A stretch of DNA of 59,571 bases, from positions 1 to 59,571 of the forward strand of contig CAYVTD010000015.1 of NCBI GenBank assembly GCA_964454445.1, read 5' to 3'. Positions 46,573 to 55,711 of this stretch are shown here, piece by piece (position 1 is the first letter of the stretch; each line of letters begins with the position of its first letter). This stretch comes from CAYVTD01 sp964454445 (GTDB lineage Bacteria > Bacteroidota > Ignavibacteria > Kapaibacteriales > UBA2268). A program made the translations under genes and the position numbers. The notes beneath the pieces were generated by a model, which searched no databases, had not been told where the DNA came from, and saw nothing but the letters and a program-made list of their open reading frames with translations.

Positions 46573-46658
46573 TGATTTAAAATAATAAAATAAAACTATT
46601 CAAAAAGATATAAAGGGTAGTGTTAATATTGATGTCCGGGGAGTATGCTTAAAAAAAG

Positions 46659-46732
46659 TGATCCAGGCAGGATTCGAACCTGCGGCCCCAAGTTTAGGAA
46701 ACTTGTGCTCTATCCAACTGAGCTACTGGACC
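46659..46732 (-). tRNA. tRNA-Arg (anticodon CCT)
   Basis: Cloverleaf on the minus strand: acceptor GGTCCAG/CTGGATC with A73, D arm AGCTCAGTTGGATAGAGC, anticodon stem CAAGT/ACTTG with loop TTCCTAA (anticodon CCT, reads AGG), and T arm GCAGG TTCGAAT CCTGC. CCA is not encoded. Seven Ts begin two bases after A73 on the tRNA strand and can act as its terminator. It follows smg on the same strand. Confidence 0.96.
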
Positions 46733-46786
46733 GCGACAATTTCTGATTTTAAAATCGAAGATAAATCATGAAATCTTGTTTAACAC

Positions 46787-47257
46787 CTAATGAATTGTAT
46801 CGCTGCCGTGAAGCATCAACCGGTTGCCGGGGATTGTGTTCATTTGGGCATTGAAGACGTTGTTTGCGACAAAAGTTTTTAACTGAAAGCTATCCAACTG
46901 GCGCGCGCCCATCATTGCGGCTCGATCTATAAGTGTCTCGATATTGTCATTACTTATCAATCCCAAGGCTGCAAGCTGAACAATCTCGCCCCAAGCCTCT
47001 GGAGTAAATAATTCTTTTTCTGCTTCGTGCAATACCCTGAACGACTTTGACGACAAGGTATTATCGAATAAAAACTTATCAGAAAACTCCACCCTGTCGA
47101 TAAGCCAACTGAATGCGCTTGAAATTTCGGCACTTGTATAGCCCCGACGCTCTAACTCAGACAAATCTATGTCGTTTAAATCCTTATTTTGCCGTAGTTC
47201 TGAAATCACAAATACTATGATTTCTACGATTCTCTCATACATATCTCTCCTATCCAT
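46787..47257 (-). CDS. smg: Smg family protein (DUF494)
   Basis: 156 residues with the family opening MYERIVEIIVFVISEL and the small winged-helix-like LERRGYTSAEISSAFSWLIDR segment. Smg is widespread near topoisomerase/dprA in Proteobacteria, and its role is unknown. Here it lies after ybeY by 83 bases and before tRNA-Arg, so the name is by sequence only. Confidence 0.85.
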   Translation of the reverse strand: MDRRDMYERIVEIIVFVISELRQNKDLNDIDLSELERRGYTSAEISSAFSWLIDRVEFSDKFLFDNTLSSKSFRVLHEAEKELFTPEAWGEIVQLAALGLISNDNIETLIDRAAMMGARQLDSFQLKTFVANNVFNAQMNTIPGNRLMLHGSDTIH

Positions 47258-47340
47258 TAATCAATTTGGATAATCTAATAGTTTAAAATAATAAATTAAT
47301 ATAAAAATAATAAATAATTATTAAAAAACAAATCTATTTT

Positions 47341-47751
47341 TTATACCGATAGAATATATTTTTCCTGTTTTTCAAACATTTTCTTACGCAAATCATCTGT
47401 TTTATCATCATATCCAATCAGATGAAGCAAACCGTGGACAGCAAGTCGCAACAATTCGTTTCGCAAAGAAACATTATATTCTTGTGCCTGCCTTTTTGCT
47501 TGCTCCACGCAAACATATATTTCTCCTGCTAATTCGTCTTCATCAAAGGGAAAAGCAATGACATCAGTTACATAGTCATGATTCAGATACTCTTTATTTA
47601 GTTTTCTTATCGACGCCTCATCGGTAAGAACTAGCGTTATATCTGCCGTTTCTATGTTTTCACCTTTTAGAGTATTGCAAAGAACATCTCTGATTTTCTT
47701 TATCGGCAGAAATCTAAAAAAACTTACATTATGAACATCAATAATTTTCAC
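47341..47751 (-). CDS. ybeY: rRNA maturation factor YbeY
   Basis: 136-residue metal-dependent endoribonuclease needed for 16S rRNA 3'-end processing. Motifs seen are LNKEYLNHDYVTDVIAFPFDED and the metal loop HGLLHLIGYDD. The usual third ligand (HGxLHLxGYDH) is His, but here the position is Asp; as far as I know Bacteroidota YbeY proteins often differ there, so I read it as a lineage trait and not as loss of function. The hypothetical gene lies 50 bases upstream and smg 83 bases downstream on the same strand. Confidence 0.92.
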   Translation of the reverse strand: MKIIDVHNVSFFRFLPIKKIRDVLCNTLKGENIETADITLVLTDEASIRKLNKEYLNHDYVTDVIAFPFDEDELAGEIYVCVEQAKRQAQEYNVSLRNELLRLAVHGLLHLIGYDDKTDDLRKKMFEKQEKYILSV

Positions 47752-47801
47752 AAGCTTTAAGACGGTAAATGTTTTCTTTTAGTTGAATGTCTTGTTTGTC
47801 C

Positions 47802-48257
47802 TTATATAAGCTCTTCTAACAGGGAGAGTTGCATCGCCGCCGGAAGCAATGCGGGGTCGAGAACGGTAAAGTCGGAACTTAAAATTTTTCTGTCGATATT
47901 GGCATAAAGGGAGCAGGTGCCCTCCTTGCCAATTATCATGCTCGTTACTGTTTTTTCGTCGGATTGTATAAAAATAACTTCCCCGGGGTCGAACACCAAA
48001 AAGTTTGTACAGCAATGCAATTCGAAAAAACCTTGTTGTGTCTGGGCTGATACCATACTCAACTCATTATCAGTGTCTTTTTCGTCATTGTTCTTTGAGT
48101 GGCTAGCGCTGACTTTATTGTAAATAGTAAACATAATCGACGTAGCACCGCTTTTGTTAACTATCTTCCATGTATAAGAGTTTTCAGCCACTTGTGGCTT
48201 TGCTTCGAGAGTTTCGGCTATCTCTTCTATGTTCTCTTTGGTAAATGAAAAGCTCAT
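47802..48257 (-). CDS. Hypothetical protein upstream of ybeY
   Basis: 151 residues, not recognised. No signal peptide or membrane segment. It opens MSFSFTKENIEEIAETLEAKPQ, helical, and has a beta-rich centre (TYTWKIV, GFFELHCCTNFLVFDPGEVIFI) and a hydrophobic C-terminal helix (ALLPAAMQLSLLEELI). The shape resembles small bacterial chaperone-like or DUF folds, but I cannot name one. It leads a likely ybeY-smg transcription unit. Confidence 0.6.
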   Translation of the reverse strand: MSFSFTKENIEEIAETLEAKPQVAENSYTWKIVNKSGATSIMFTIYNKVSASHSKNNDEKDTDNELSMVSAQTQQGFFELHCCTNFLVFDPGEVIFIQSDEKTVTSMIIGKEGTCSLYANIDRKILSSDFTVLDPALLPAAMQLSLLEELI

Positions 48258-48408
48258 AATACTTTCTATTTATTTCTTTTCTACATTTTGACTAAAATAA
48301 GTTTTTTTTTATGAAAAAAAAAGAATTTTAATAAAAAACAAAACACTCATAGAGAATATTCGTAATAACATTCATTAATAATTCTCAAAAAATAAATGGA
48401 GTTTTCTT

Positions 48409-48963
48409 ATGTCTCAAAGACATCACGATCTTTGCCCGCCATCAAGAGCTAAATCATTAACCTCTATCTTAAGAAAAATTACAGTGAAACCTCACTCTTT
48501 GCTCAAGCCATATATTAGCGACGGTATGACAGTCCTGGATTTTGGTTGTGGACCAGGCTTTTTCACTTTGGAAGCAGCAAAACTTGTCGGAAAAAACGGT
48601 AAAGTTTTTGCCGTGGATTTGCAGCAGGAAATGCTCGATATGATTAGAATAAAATTAGATGAAGAGAAAAATATCAAAAACGTTATCTTGCGCCGATGCG
48701 ACGAGCGTTCAATAGGCATTACCCGTAAATTCGATTTCGCAATACTTTATCATGTCGTCCACGAAGTCCCCGATAAAAACGCCTTGTTCAAAGAATTGGC
48801 TACCATTGTCAAGCCTGCTGCACCTGTGCTTTTTGCCGAGCCTTCTTCACACGTTGGCAAGGAAGAATTTGGCGAATCCTTAGCCCTTGCCGAGAAATAT
48901 GGGTTTAAGCTGATCAAGCAATTCAAGCGATATTTAAGTACGGTTGCCATCTTGGAAAGATAA
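48409..48963 (+). CDS. Class I SAM-dependent methyltransferase
   Basis: 184 residues with the Rossmann motif I VLDFGCGPGFFTLEAAKLVG, motif II KVFAVDLQQEMLD and post-II ILRRCDERSIGI; LYHVVHEVPDKNALFKELATIVKPA is the usual motif IV/post-IV. Members of this type methylate small molecules or arsenite; no substrate-specific motif such as the arsenite cysteine cluster is seen. The stop lies 81 bases before the first copy of the duplicated gap-flanking sequence. Confidence 0.88.
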   Translation: MSQRHHDLCPPSRAKSLTSILRKITVKPHSLLKPYISDGMTVLDFGCGPGFFTLEAAKLVGKNGKVFAVDLQQEMLDMIRIKLDEEKNIKNVILRRCDERSIGITRKFDFAILYHVVHEVPDKNALFKELATIVKPAAPVLFAEPSSHVGKEEFGESLALAEKYGFKLIKQFKRYLSTVAILER

Positions 48964-49044
48964 TCGGCAAGCTCAAAATAATTCAACTTAGCCCATTTGA
49001 CTTTACTGACAATAACTCTAATTTCACTGCATCAGAATAATCAT

Positions 49045-49099
49045 CTTCAAAGAGAAAGGAAATTATCAATTTATCTAACAGTTTTTTCTATTTCTGCTA
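49045..49099. repeat. 55-bp sequence duplicated on both sides of the N gap (left copy)
   Basis: Identical over all 55 bases to 49200-49254. It contains the last nine codons of the restriction enzyme gene. A 55-base overlap equals a common de Bruijn k value, so this looks like unmerged contig overlap. Confidence 0.9.
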
Positions 49100-49199
49100 N
49101 NNNNNNNNNNNNNNNNNNNNNNNNNNNNNNNNNNNNNNNNNNNNNNNNNNNNNNNNNNNNNNNNNNNNNNNNNNNNNNNNNNNNNNNNNNNNNNNNNNN
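49100..49199. other. Assembly gap, 100 Ns
   Basis: Exactly 100 Ns, the usual placeholder for a scaffold join of unknown size. The true gap may be zero, because both flanks share the same 55 bases. Confidence 0.95.
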
Positions 49200-49254
49200 C
49201 TTCAAAGAGAAAGGAAATTATCAATTTATCTAACAGTTTTTTCTATTTCTGCTA
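49200..49254. repeat. 55-bp sequence duplicated on both sides of the N gap (right copy)
   Basis: Identical to 49045-49099. It contains the 3' end of the restriction enzyme gene (stop codon 49226-49228 region). Confidence 0.9.
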
Positions 49255-52200
49255 TTTCTTGGGCTGATAATGAATATAAATCATATACTAATAAATCAAT
49301 TGTATCATATTTTTCTAATCTAATAAGTTCTTCTATCTTTGCTTCTACGTCTGGTGTGGGTTTAGGAATAGGCAATTTCTCTAAAAATGCTTTTTTATAT
49401 CTATAACCCTCTTCCCCTAAACCACCCCCGGCGTAATATTTTTTAAAGAAATAAGTAATCGCCTGTGAATGAAGTATAGGGTATAAAAATTCTATATGTT
49501 CGCCAGTCATGATAAATGCTGTTGCTTCAGGGAAAAATTCTCCATCTTTATCTAAATAAAATTGAGGTTCACGAACAATCTCACTATACACTATTTTCTG
49601 TTTATAAAAATCCTCCCAATAACTTATGCTGTCTTGTGTTTCAAACCATTTATTGGTGGTCTTTTTTCGGGCTTTTATGGTTTTGCCATTTTTCTTGTAT
49701 TCTTTTCCCGTTTGCTCTAAACGTTCCATTCCAAACGAAAGCAAATGCTTTTTTACGGCAGGATATTTTTCAATGTCTATCTTCAAACTTGGGAATGTCG
49801 CTATCAAATATAAATCCGCAAAATCATAGCTATACCTTTTAATGTCCCTGCCACGGAGAATCGGTCTAATAATTTCAGCAGATTTTGGGTCTTCAGCAAT
49901 TAGTTCATCCTTCTTTTTTCCATCAATAATAAATGCTTCGTTAAAACCTGTTAAGATACCACGGTAGATCTTAATATCCCAATCTTTAAGAGGCGTGCCG
50001 ATGCGTTCGATTTTCTCTTTTATTTTCATTTCCAAATCACTGGAAATGATCCAGGAATTTTTTGACAGTTTTTTAATAATAACCCCGTCTTTCTCGAGAA
50101 CGGAATTAATAATAATATCTTCTTTTGAATTGGCATTGATGGTAACAGCCCGTAAGTTATTAGAATTATTATTCTTTTTAATCAATAAGATATTTGTATC
50201 GACAGTAGCTTTTTCAAAGACATTGGGTCCCAGGTCAATCAAAAGCATAGGGTTGTATTTGGTAAAGAAATCCCTTAGCCTTTCTCCATAACCAGCTCGC
50301 ATCCATTTATTTGAGCTAATAAAAATAAGATGAGCATCATCTTTCAAAAGTTTCATTCCTTTTTCGTAGAATAAGGCATAAATATCGCCCATTCTGTGAA
50401 AAGTATTGTAGCCAAGATTCTCAAGTAAATTAGCTAAATAACCACCACTTTTTTGCAGTTGTATATAGGGGGGATTGCCAATAACAATATCGAAACCCAC
50501 AAAATCGCCGTTGTCGTCAAGAACTTCGGGAAACTCGAAGCGCCATTCGAAGGCATTTTTATAGTCGATATCGTTGCGAATCTTTTCAATTATCTCTTCT
50601 TGCTTTTTGATAGCTTCGGTTAATTGCGCTATTTTTTTGTGCCAATCATTAATTTCTTTCTCCGATTTGTTGAATAATTCAGTTTGATTGGAGAGCGAAA
50701 ACAAATCGGCTTGCAAATCATGAAGTTTTCTGGTTTGTTTGTCGTTGAGTTGAATTTCTGTTTTAAAACTACTTTTAATCTCGTCGATAAGCTTTAGCAT
50801 ATCGCGTTTAATGCTTTTATTTTTAGCACTATGATAAGTTGCAATGGCATTTTGATAACTATTAATGTCCCACTTGCTTTTTTGTAGGGCTTTCTTCAGG
50901 TCGGCATCCAAATCATACCTGCTTATCAAAGAGTTACCGCATTTTATGTTTATATCAATATTAGGCAAAGTCTCAAGCTCAATGAAATCTGGGGCTTTGT
51001 AAAACGAGCTTTTTAAAAGTTCGATCCACAGTCGCAGGCTGCAAATTTTGACAGAATTAGGATTGATATCGACACCGAACAGACAATTTTCGATTATTGT
51101 TTGCCTTTCTTTGAAAATGGTTTCTTGTACCCGTTGGCTTTCTTTGTTTTGATAGTTATAAACGAAAATGCCTTTTTCGTCTGAAATGATTAATTCGTCG
51201 TTGTCCACCACAATTTCCCAATCGCGTAATCGCCTGCCATAGTTATCAATCAGAATTCCTAATTCCGATTTTATCGCAATTAATTCATTTAGAACAGAAA
51301 CTAAAAAATGACCTGAACCAACTGCGGGATCGCAGATTCGCAAGGAATTCATTATCTCATTTGCTTTTTCTTCGCCAATTTTATCGATTCTATTATAAAG
51401 TTCTTCAAAAGTGTTTACTTCAGGATAACTATTTGCTTTAAAATAGTCGTTAAACTTTTGCAGCACAGCCAATCGGAGCGATTCTCTGCTCATATACATA
51501 GTAATGAAGCCGGGCGTAAAGATAGAGCCGTCTTTATAAGCGTTAATTTTTTCAAAAACTTTACCAAGGACCGAGGCATTGATAATCGTTCTGTTTTCTT
51601 CGGCAATATCTTCGGCACCCTCGCTAGCGAAATCATAAGCATCAAGAAATTTAAGCAAATAATCGAGAGCGGGCAAGCATTTGTTCTTTTTCTTTTCCTC
51701 CGTCAAGATTGTTGTGCTAATCAAGTCAATAGTTTCTGAGTTATCCAAGGAGTTGATTTTAATAGTAGAGTCTTCTAATTCAGATATTTCAAACAAGGAA
51801 CTGTTTAAAAAAGGGACTTTGCTGTATTTTGCTTTCACCGATGACGAGCGTTCATCGAAATTGCGTGAAAGAACCTGATGAAACAGCTTGTATAATTCGT
51901 CGAAGTCTTGGATGGTCTCAGAATTTAAAAAACGATAATCCTTGTTGCCTTTATGATATGTTATTAATTGCCCTTCGAGCAGTTTTAAAAACAAAACCCT
52001 GTTAATCCAAGTAAGGCTCAATTCGAGAGCAATCCCAAAGAGTTGTTCTTCTTCTGTCTGCCCGAAAACAAGCTTGTCTTTGAGTTTGCCCAAGGTATCT
52101 TCAGTAACAAAAATATTAATTGCATTTTCAATAAAAGAACCAGCTTGCCTGTTCTTGGCTTTTCTTTGTATAATGTTTTTGCCTGCTTGTTTCACCTCCT

Positions 52201-52984
52201 CAAGCCCGACAATGTGTAGCAATTCCCTGTAAAATTGTTCGTTCAGAGAATTGCTGTCGTTTGCATAAGGCTCTTTTAAAAGGAAGTAGGGAGATAATAA
52301 TTTTTGAAGGGCTATCAGCTCTCTGTCATCTTCTTTATCGTTGTTTCTTAGTATATGCTCATATTCTCTAATATCAAAAAAGGTGCAAGGGAACTCTTCA
52401 TTAATTTTATCAAGAAAAGGCTTTGCAATATCATTATAAAACAAGTTGGTATCTTTTGTTACTTTCTTTCCGTCCCGCCATTCTTCATATTCATTAGTAA
52501 ACGATTTATTTCTAAAGAAAAATTTTTCAAAATAAGATGCTTCAAAGATATACCATTCATAAACATTCGTGGCAATTAGATATTTAATATCAGTATTATT
52601 CTCTTCAATTCTTTCTCGCAAATAATAAAGCACTAATTCATGAAAAGCCTTCACATTTGGCTTGTCTTCTGAAATCATTTCGAGCGAGTTTCCCGGTTTC
52701 TTGGTTTCAATAATAACTCCAACATTGTCCTTGTTGGTTTTGCCCAAATGGATAACAAGGTCGATCGTTCCTTTTGTGTTTATTTCGTTAATATTATTGT
52801 AATAAGTATCTCTGAGGAAATCGCGGAAATGATTTTTCTGGTTTTCTTCTCTTTCGATTTCATCGATTTTATCTAAAAGTCGAATCAGGTTAGATTTAAA
52901 CAGTTCAATCTCGCTTCTCAAAGGTCTATGCTTTAAAAAACCTTTATTAAGCGACTTAGCGGGGCTATTCTTTGTAATTTTCAT
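49226..52984 (-). CDS. Single-polypeptide restriction endonuclease-methyltransferase (type IIG-like)
   Basis: 1252-residue fused enzyme. At the N terminus a PD-(D/E)xK-type nuclease is suggested by GTIDLVIHLG (Asp75) and VGVIIETKKPGN (Glu93, Lys95). A helical connector leads to a gamma-class N6-adenine methyltransferase: motif I ICDPAVGSGHFL (about 551-561), FGVDINPNSV (about 636-645) and the catalytic NPPY at 837-840 within FDIVIGNPPYIQLQ. A coiled stretch lies at about 745-805. The rest (about 1000-1240) is probably the target-recognition domain, with TaqI-like ILRGRDIKRYSY and LGEEGYRYKKAFLEKLPIPKP. It both cuts and methylates, so it needs no partner gene, and none is present. The frame is whole, ending 26 bases inside the right contig. 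Confidence 0.9.
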   Translation of the reverse strand: MKITKNSPAKSLNKGFLKHRPLRSEIELFKSNLIRLLDKIDEIEREENQKNHFRDFLRDTYYNNINEINTKGTIDLVIHLGKTNKDNVGVIIETKKPGNSLEMISEDKPNVKAFHELVLYYLRERIEENNTDIKYLIATNVYEWYIFEASYFEKFFFRNKSFTNEYEEWRDGKKVTKDTNLFYNDIAKPFLDKINEEFPCTFFDIREYEHILRNNDKEDDRELIALQKLLSPYFLLKEPYANDSNSLNEQFYRELLHIVGLEEVKQAGKNIIQRKAKNRQAGSFIENAINIFVTEDTLGKLKDKLVFGQTEEEQLFGIALELSLTWINRVLFLKLLEGQLITYHKGNKDYRFLNSETIQDFDELYKLFHQVLSRNFDERSSSVKAKYSKVPFLNSSLFEISELEDSTIKINSLDNSETIDLISTTILTEEKKKNKCLPALDYLLKFLDAYDFASEGAEDIAEENRTIINASVLGKVFEKINAYKDGSIFTPGFITMYMSRESLRLAVLQKFNDYFKANSYPEVNTFEELYNRIDKIGEEKANEIMNSLRICDPAVGSGHFLVSVLNELIAIKSELGILIDNYGRRLRDWEIVVDNDELIISDEKGIFVYNYQNKESQRVQETIFKERQTIIENCLFGVDINPNSVKICSLRLWIELLKSSFYKAPDFIELETLPNIDINIKCGNSLISRYDLDADLKKALQKSKWDINSYQNAIATYHSAKNKSIKRDMLKLIDEIKSSFKTEIQLNDKQTRKLHDLQADLFSLSNQTELFNKSEKEINDWHKKIAQLTEAIKKQEEIIEKIRNDIDYKNAFEWRFEFPEVLDDNGDFVGFDIVIGNPPYIQLQKSGGYLANLLENLGYNTFHRMGDIYALFYEKGMKLLKDDAHLIFISSNKWMRAGYGERLRDFFTKYNPMLLIDLGPNVFEKATVDTNILLIKKNNNSNNLRAVTINANSKEDIIINSVLEKDGVIIKKLSKNSWIISSDLEMKIKEKIERIGTPLKDWDIKIYRGILTGFNEAFIIDGKKKDELIAEDPKSAEIIRPILRGRDIKRYSYDFADLYLIATFPSLKIDIEKYPAVKKHLLSFGMERLEQTGKEYKKNGKTIKARKKTTNKWFETQDSISYWEDFYKQKIVYSEIVREPQFYLDKDGEFFPEATAFIMTGEHIEFLYPILHSQAITYFFKKYYAGGGLGEEGYRYKKAFLEKLPIPKPTPDVEAKIEELIRLEKYDTIDLLVYDLYSLSAQEIAEIEKTVR

Positions 52985-53060
52985 AATATAGGCTCAAAAA
53001 ACCGCAAAATAATAAAAATTTGACAAATAGAGCCATAATTTTTATAGCTTAATTGCTATT

Positions 53061-53122
53061 CGCCGATATCTCTTCCCCAGCTATCCGCAAGCAAGAGGTG
53101 CAGTAAACCGGCTGGCAAGCCT
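53061..53122. other. GC-richer non-coding stretch, possible structured RNA or gene remnant
   Basis: About 62 bases that stand out in an AT-rich gap. CTCTT (53069-53073) can pair with AAGAG (53093-53097), nested within GCCG/CGGC, and GGCT-GGCA-AGCC is a small hairpin. On the minus strand a 21-codon open run ends in GRDIGE and a stop. No known RNA family was recognised. Confidence 0.3.
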
Positions 53123-53274
53123 TAATTTATTTATTATAGCTTTTCGCAGGTTTTAAACTTTTCATAAAAACCATTTTGTTAACAGCTAAATTTTGTTTAA
53201 TTTATCTTTTTTTTAGCAACAGTTTGCAAATATTAAAAAAACAATTTATTTCAAAATATATTATGGAGTTTATT

Positions 53275-54186
53275 ATGATTAGAAGAATTACTGTTTTCCT
53301 TGCAATGGCAATAATGTCCACCTATATTTGCTCGGCACAGCTAAATCCGGAGAAATTTCTTGCCAGCGAAGGTTATTCAGCCGCTTTAGCTGAAGCTCAG
53401 ACCATAACTGAAAACCTGGAGTTCCTTGCCATAGGCACTACAACAGGCGAATTTGATACAGGCAATGCATTAATTGGCACTCTTGACCTCCAATACGAGC
53501 TTTCTTCAGGCAAAGCTACTGTATGGGTTTATGTTTTCAAGGACTTGGATGCAGATACCCGCCTTTATTACGGAGTAGCCAAGCTCCCGTTTCTCGGTAT
53601 GGTGGCTATTAGCCTAGACCAGGGCCAATTAGGCAAATTCAGCGATGTTATTCCAACTCAACCGATAACAGGCAACTGGCTTAGTAGTTCCAAATTTTCA
53701 GAAGAAATGCAAAAAAACAGCGATTACAAAAGCTTTTTAAATGCCTTTCCCGATCCAAATATCAATTTCGTTGCCCTTGGCAGAAATATCGAGAAGCCTA
53801 TAGACCCAGACCCCTATTGGACTATTAATTTGAACGATGGAATGAACATTTTAACCTGTCTGATGAACGCTTACACAGGAGAAATCGAATGTAACTCTTT
53901 CGTTTCTTCCGTTGATGAAACGCAATTCTCCGGCAACAATATCTCAGTTTATCCCAATCCAGTAAAGAATAACGCTATCATCAGTCTCCCGTCATCTTTG
54001 CAATCCAGTGAAGCTATTTTCTCAATTTACGATATGCAAGGCAACGAGGTCAAACGTCTCGTCAATCCGAATAGCGCTGCTGAAACCCTTTTATTGGATG
54101 TCAGTTCTCTATCGAATGGCAAATACATAATTAGCTACGTTTCTGCCTCTAAAAGCTTAAGCTGTTCTTTAATCATTAGCAGATAA
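53275..54186 (+). CDS. Secreted protein with T9SS type A sorting domain
   Basis: 303 residues when begun at ATG 53275, which has GGAG seven bases before it and gives a normal signal peptide (MIRRITVFLAMAIMSTYICS, then AQ); an in-frame ATG at 53176 would add 33 non-signal residues. The middle (about 25-225) is an uncharacterised domain with PFLGMVAISLDQGQLG and DPYWTINLNDG. The last about 75 residues are a T9SS sorting domain (ISVYPNPVKNNAIISLPSS, YDMQGNEVKRL, LSNGKYIISY). Role unknown; the product should reach the cell surface. glyA starts 38 bases after it. Confidence 0.8.
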   Translation: MIRRITVFLAMAIMSTYICSAQLNPEKFLASEGYSAALAEAQTITENLEFLAIGTTTGEFDTGNALIGTLDLQYELSSGKATVWVYVFKDLDADTRLYYGVAKLPFLGMVAISLDQGQLGKFSDVIPTQPITGNWLSSSKFSEEMQKNSDYKSFLNAFPDPNINFVALGRNIEKPIDPDPYWTINLNDGMNILTCLMNAYTGEIECNSFVSSVDETQFSGNNISVYPNPVKNNAIISLPSSLQSSEAIFSIYDMQGNEVKRLVNPNSAAETLLLDVSSLSNGKYIISYVSASKSLSCSLIISR

Positions 54187-54224
54187 TTTATCGTCTTTTA
54201 TTCATAAATTCTTTAGGAATCGAT

Positions 54225-55520
54225 ATGTACGATACTATTAAAAATTCCGACCCTCAAGTTTTTAATGCTATTACTAATGAAGTTAATAGACAACACGAAA
54301 AAATCGAGCTTATCGCAAGTGAAAATTTCGTTTCGCCTGCCGTTATGGAGGCTCAAGGTTCCGTTTTAACCAATAAGTATGCTGAAGGTTATCCCGGCAA
54401 GCGCTATTATGGTGGTTGCGAATGGGTAGATGTCGCCGAAGACTTGGCAAGAGATCGCTTGAAAGAGCTTTTTGGTGCCGAATATGTCAATGTGCAACCC
54501 CACAGCGGCTCGAGCGCCAACATGGCTGTTTATTTTACTTATATCAAACACGGCGATACTGTTATGGGTCTAAGTCTTTCACATGGCGGACATTTAACTC
54601 ACGGTTCCCCAGTAAATTTTTCCGGTAAGTTTTTCAATTTTGTCCCTTATGAACTCAACAAAGAGACCGGCAGAATCGATTACAATCGCGTCGAAGAGCT
54701 TGCAAAAGAACACAAACCCAAACTAATCACCGTCGGAGCTTCGGCTTATCCACGTGATATTGATTTCAAGGCATTTAGAACTATTGCCGACAAGACAGGT
54801 GCTTTTTTGTTTGCTGATATTGCTCATCCAGCAGGACTCATCGCCAAGCGCAAGCTCAACAATCCTATTCCGCATTGCGATGTTGTTGCCTCGACTACTC
54901 ATAAAACATTGCGCGGACCACGCGGTGGCATCATTATGCTCGGCAAAGATGTCAAAAATCCTTTCGGACTTGTCGCTCCCAAATCAGGTCGCGTCAAAAA
55001 TATGGGCGAGCTTATCGACTCTTGGGTTATGCCCGGAATACAAGGCGGTCCGCTTATGCATGTCATTGCTGCAAAAGCAGTTGCCTTCGGCGAATGTTTG
55101 CGAGATTCTTTCGATAGATATATCGATCAAGTCATCAAAAATGCAAAGGCACTATCTAATGCCTTGCTCGAAAAAGATTACAATTTGGTTAGCGGAGGCA
55201 CAGACAACCACCTTATGCTAATTGATTTGCAAAACAAGGGCTTAACGGGCAAGCAAGCTGAAAATGCTCTCGACGAAGCTGGCATTACTGTAAATAAAAA
55301 CGCAGTGCCTTACGATCCGAAACCGCCACTAATCACCTCCGGCATCCGCATTGGCGCCGCTGCTATGACTACCCGCGGAATGAAGGAAGACGATATGAAG
55401 CAAATTGTCGAGTTTATCGATAAAGTCATTACCAATTTCGAGAACGAAAGCATCATCGAAGATGTTAAACTCGAAGTGAGAGAATTTGCGAGCAAATTCC
55501 CGCTCTTCAAGGAATCTTAA
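54225..55520 (+). CDS. glyA: Serine hydroxymethyltransferase
   Basis: 431-residue PLP enzyme that interconverts serine and glycine and charges tetrahydrofolate with a one-carbon unit. Family motifs: ELIASENFVS near the N terminus, NKYAEGYPGKRYYGG, PHSGSSANMAVY, the PLP-lysine stretch VASTTHKTLRGPRGG (Lys227), and DNHLMLIDLQNKGLTGK. Usual length. It ends in a clear terminator and may be co-transcribed with the secreted protein gene upstream. Confidence 0.97.
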   Translation: MYDTIKNSDPQVFNAITNEVNRQHEKIELIASENFVSPAVMEAQGSVLTNKYAEGYPGKRYYGGCEWVDVAEDLARDRLKELFGAEYVNVQPHSGSSANMAVYFTYIKHGDTVMGLSLSHGGHLTHGSPVNFSGKFFNFVPYELNKETGRIDYNRVEELAKEHKPKLITVGASAYPRDIDFKAFRTIADKTGAFLFADIAHPAGLIAKRKLNNPIPHCDVVASTTHKTLRGPRGGIIMLGKDVKNPFGLVAPKSGRVKNMGELIDSWVMPGIQGGPLMHVIAAKAVAFGECLRDSFDRYIDQVIKNAKALSNALLEKDYNLVSGGTDNHLMLIDLQNKGLTGKQAENALDEAGITVNKNAVPYDPKPPLITSGIRIGAAAMTTRGMKEDDMKQIVEFIDKVITNFENESIIEDVKLEVREFASKFPLFKES

Positions 55521-55549
55521 GATAGCTTTTTAGTCTTTATTAAATAACT

Positions 55550-55586
55550 AATGTGCCACAACTTCAAGATGTGGCACATTTTTTTT
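55550..55586 (+). terminator. Rho-independent terminator of glyA
   Basis: AATGTGCCACA (55550-55560) pairs perfectly over 11 bases with TGTGGCACATT (55570-55580), loop of nine, followed by a run of Ts to 55586. Stands 29 bases after the glyA stop. Confidence 0.95.
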
Positions 55587-55711
55587 AGGATTTTGCAATT
55601 TGGATAAACCCGTATTTTTCATTAGGATTATCGACTCTAATAAATGATTTGGATTAAGTAAATTATTACGAAGTAAAGAAACTTAAATATATCTTAATCT
55701 ACTGATTTTGA

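Noticed and set aside
53176..53274. Upstream in-frame start of the T9SS cargo gene
   Set aside because: It would put non-signal residues in front of a clear signal peptide; ATG 53275 has a ribosome-like site.
54754..55221. 155-codon frame inside glyA
   Set aside because: Other-frame shadow of a certain glyA.
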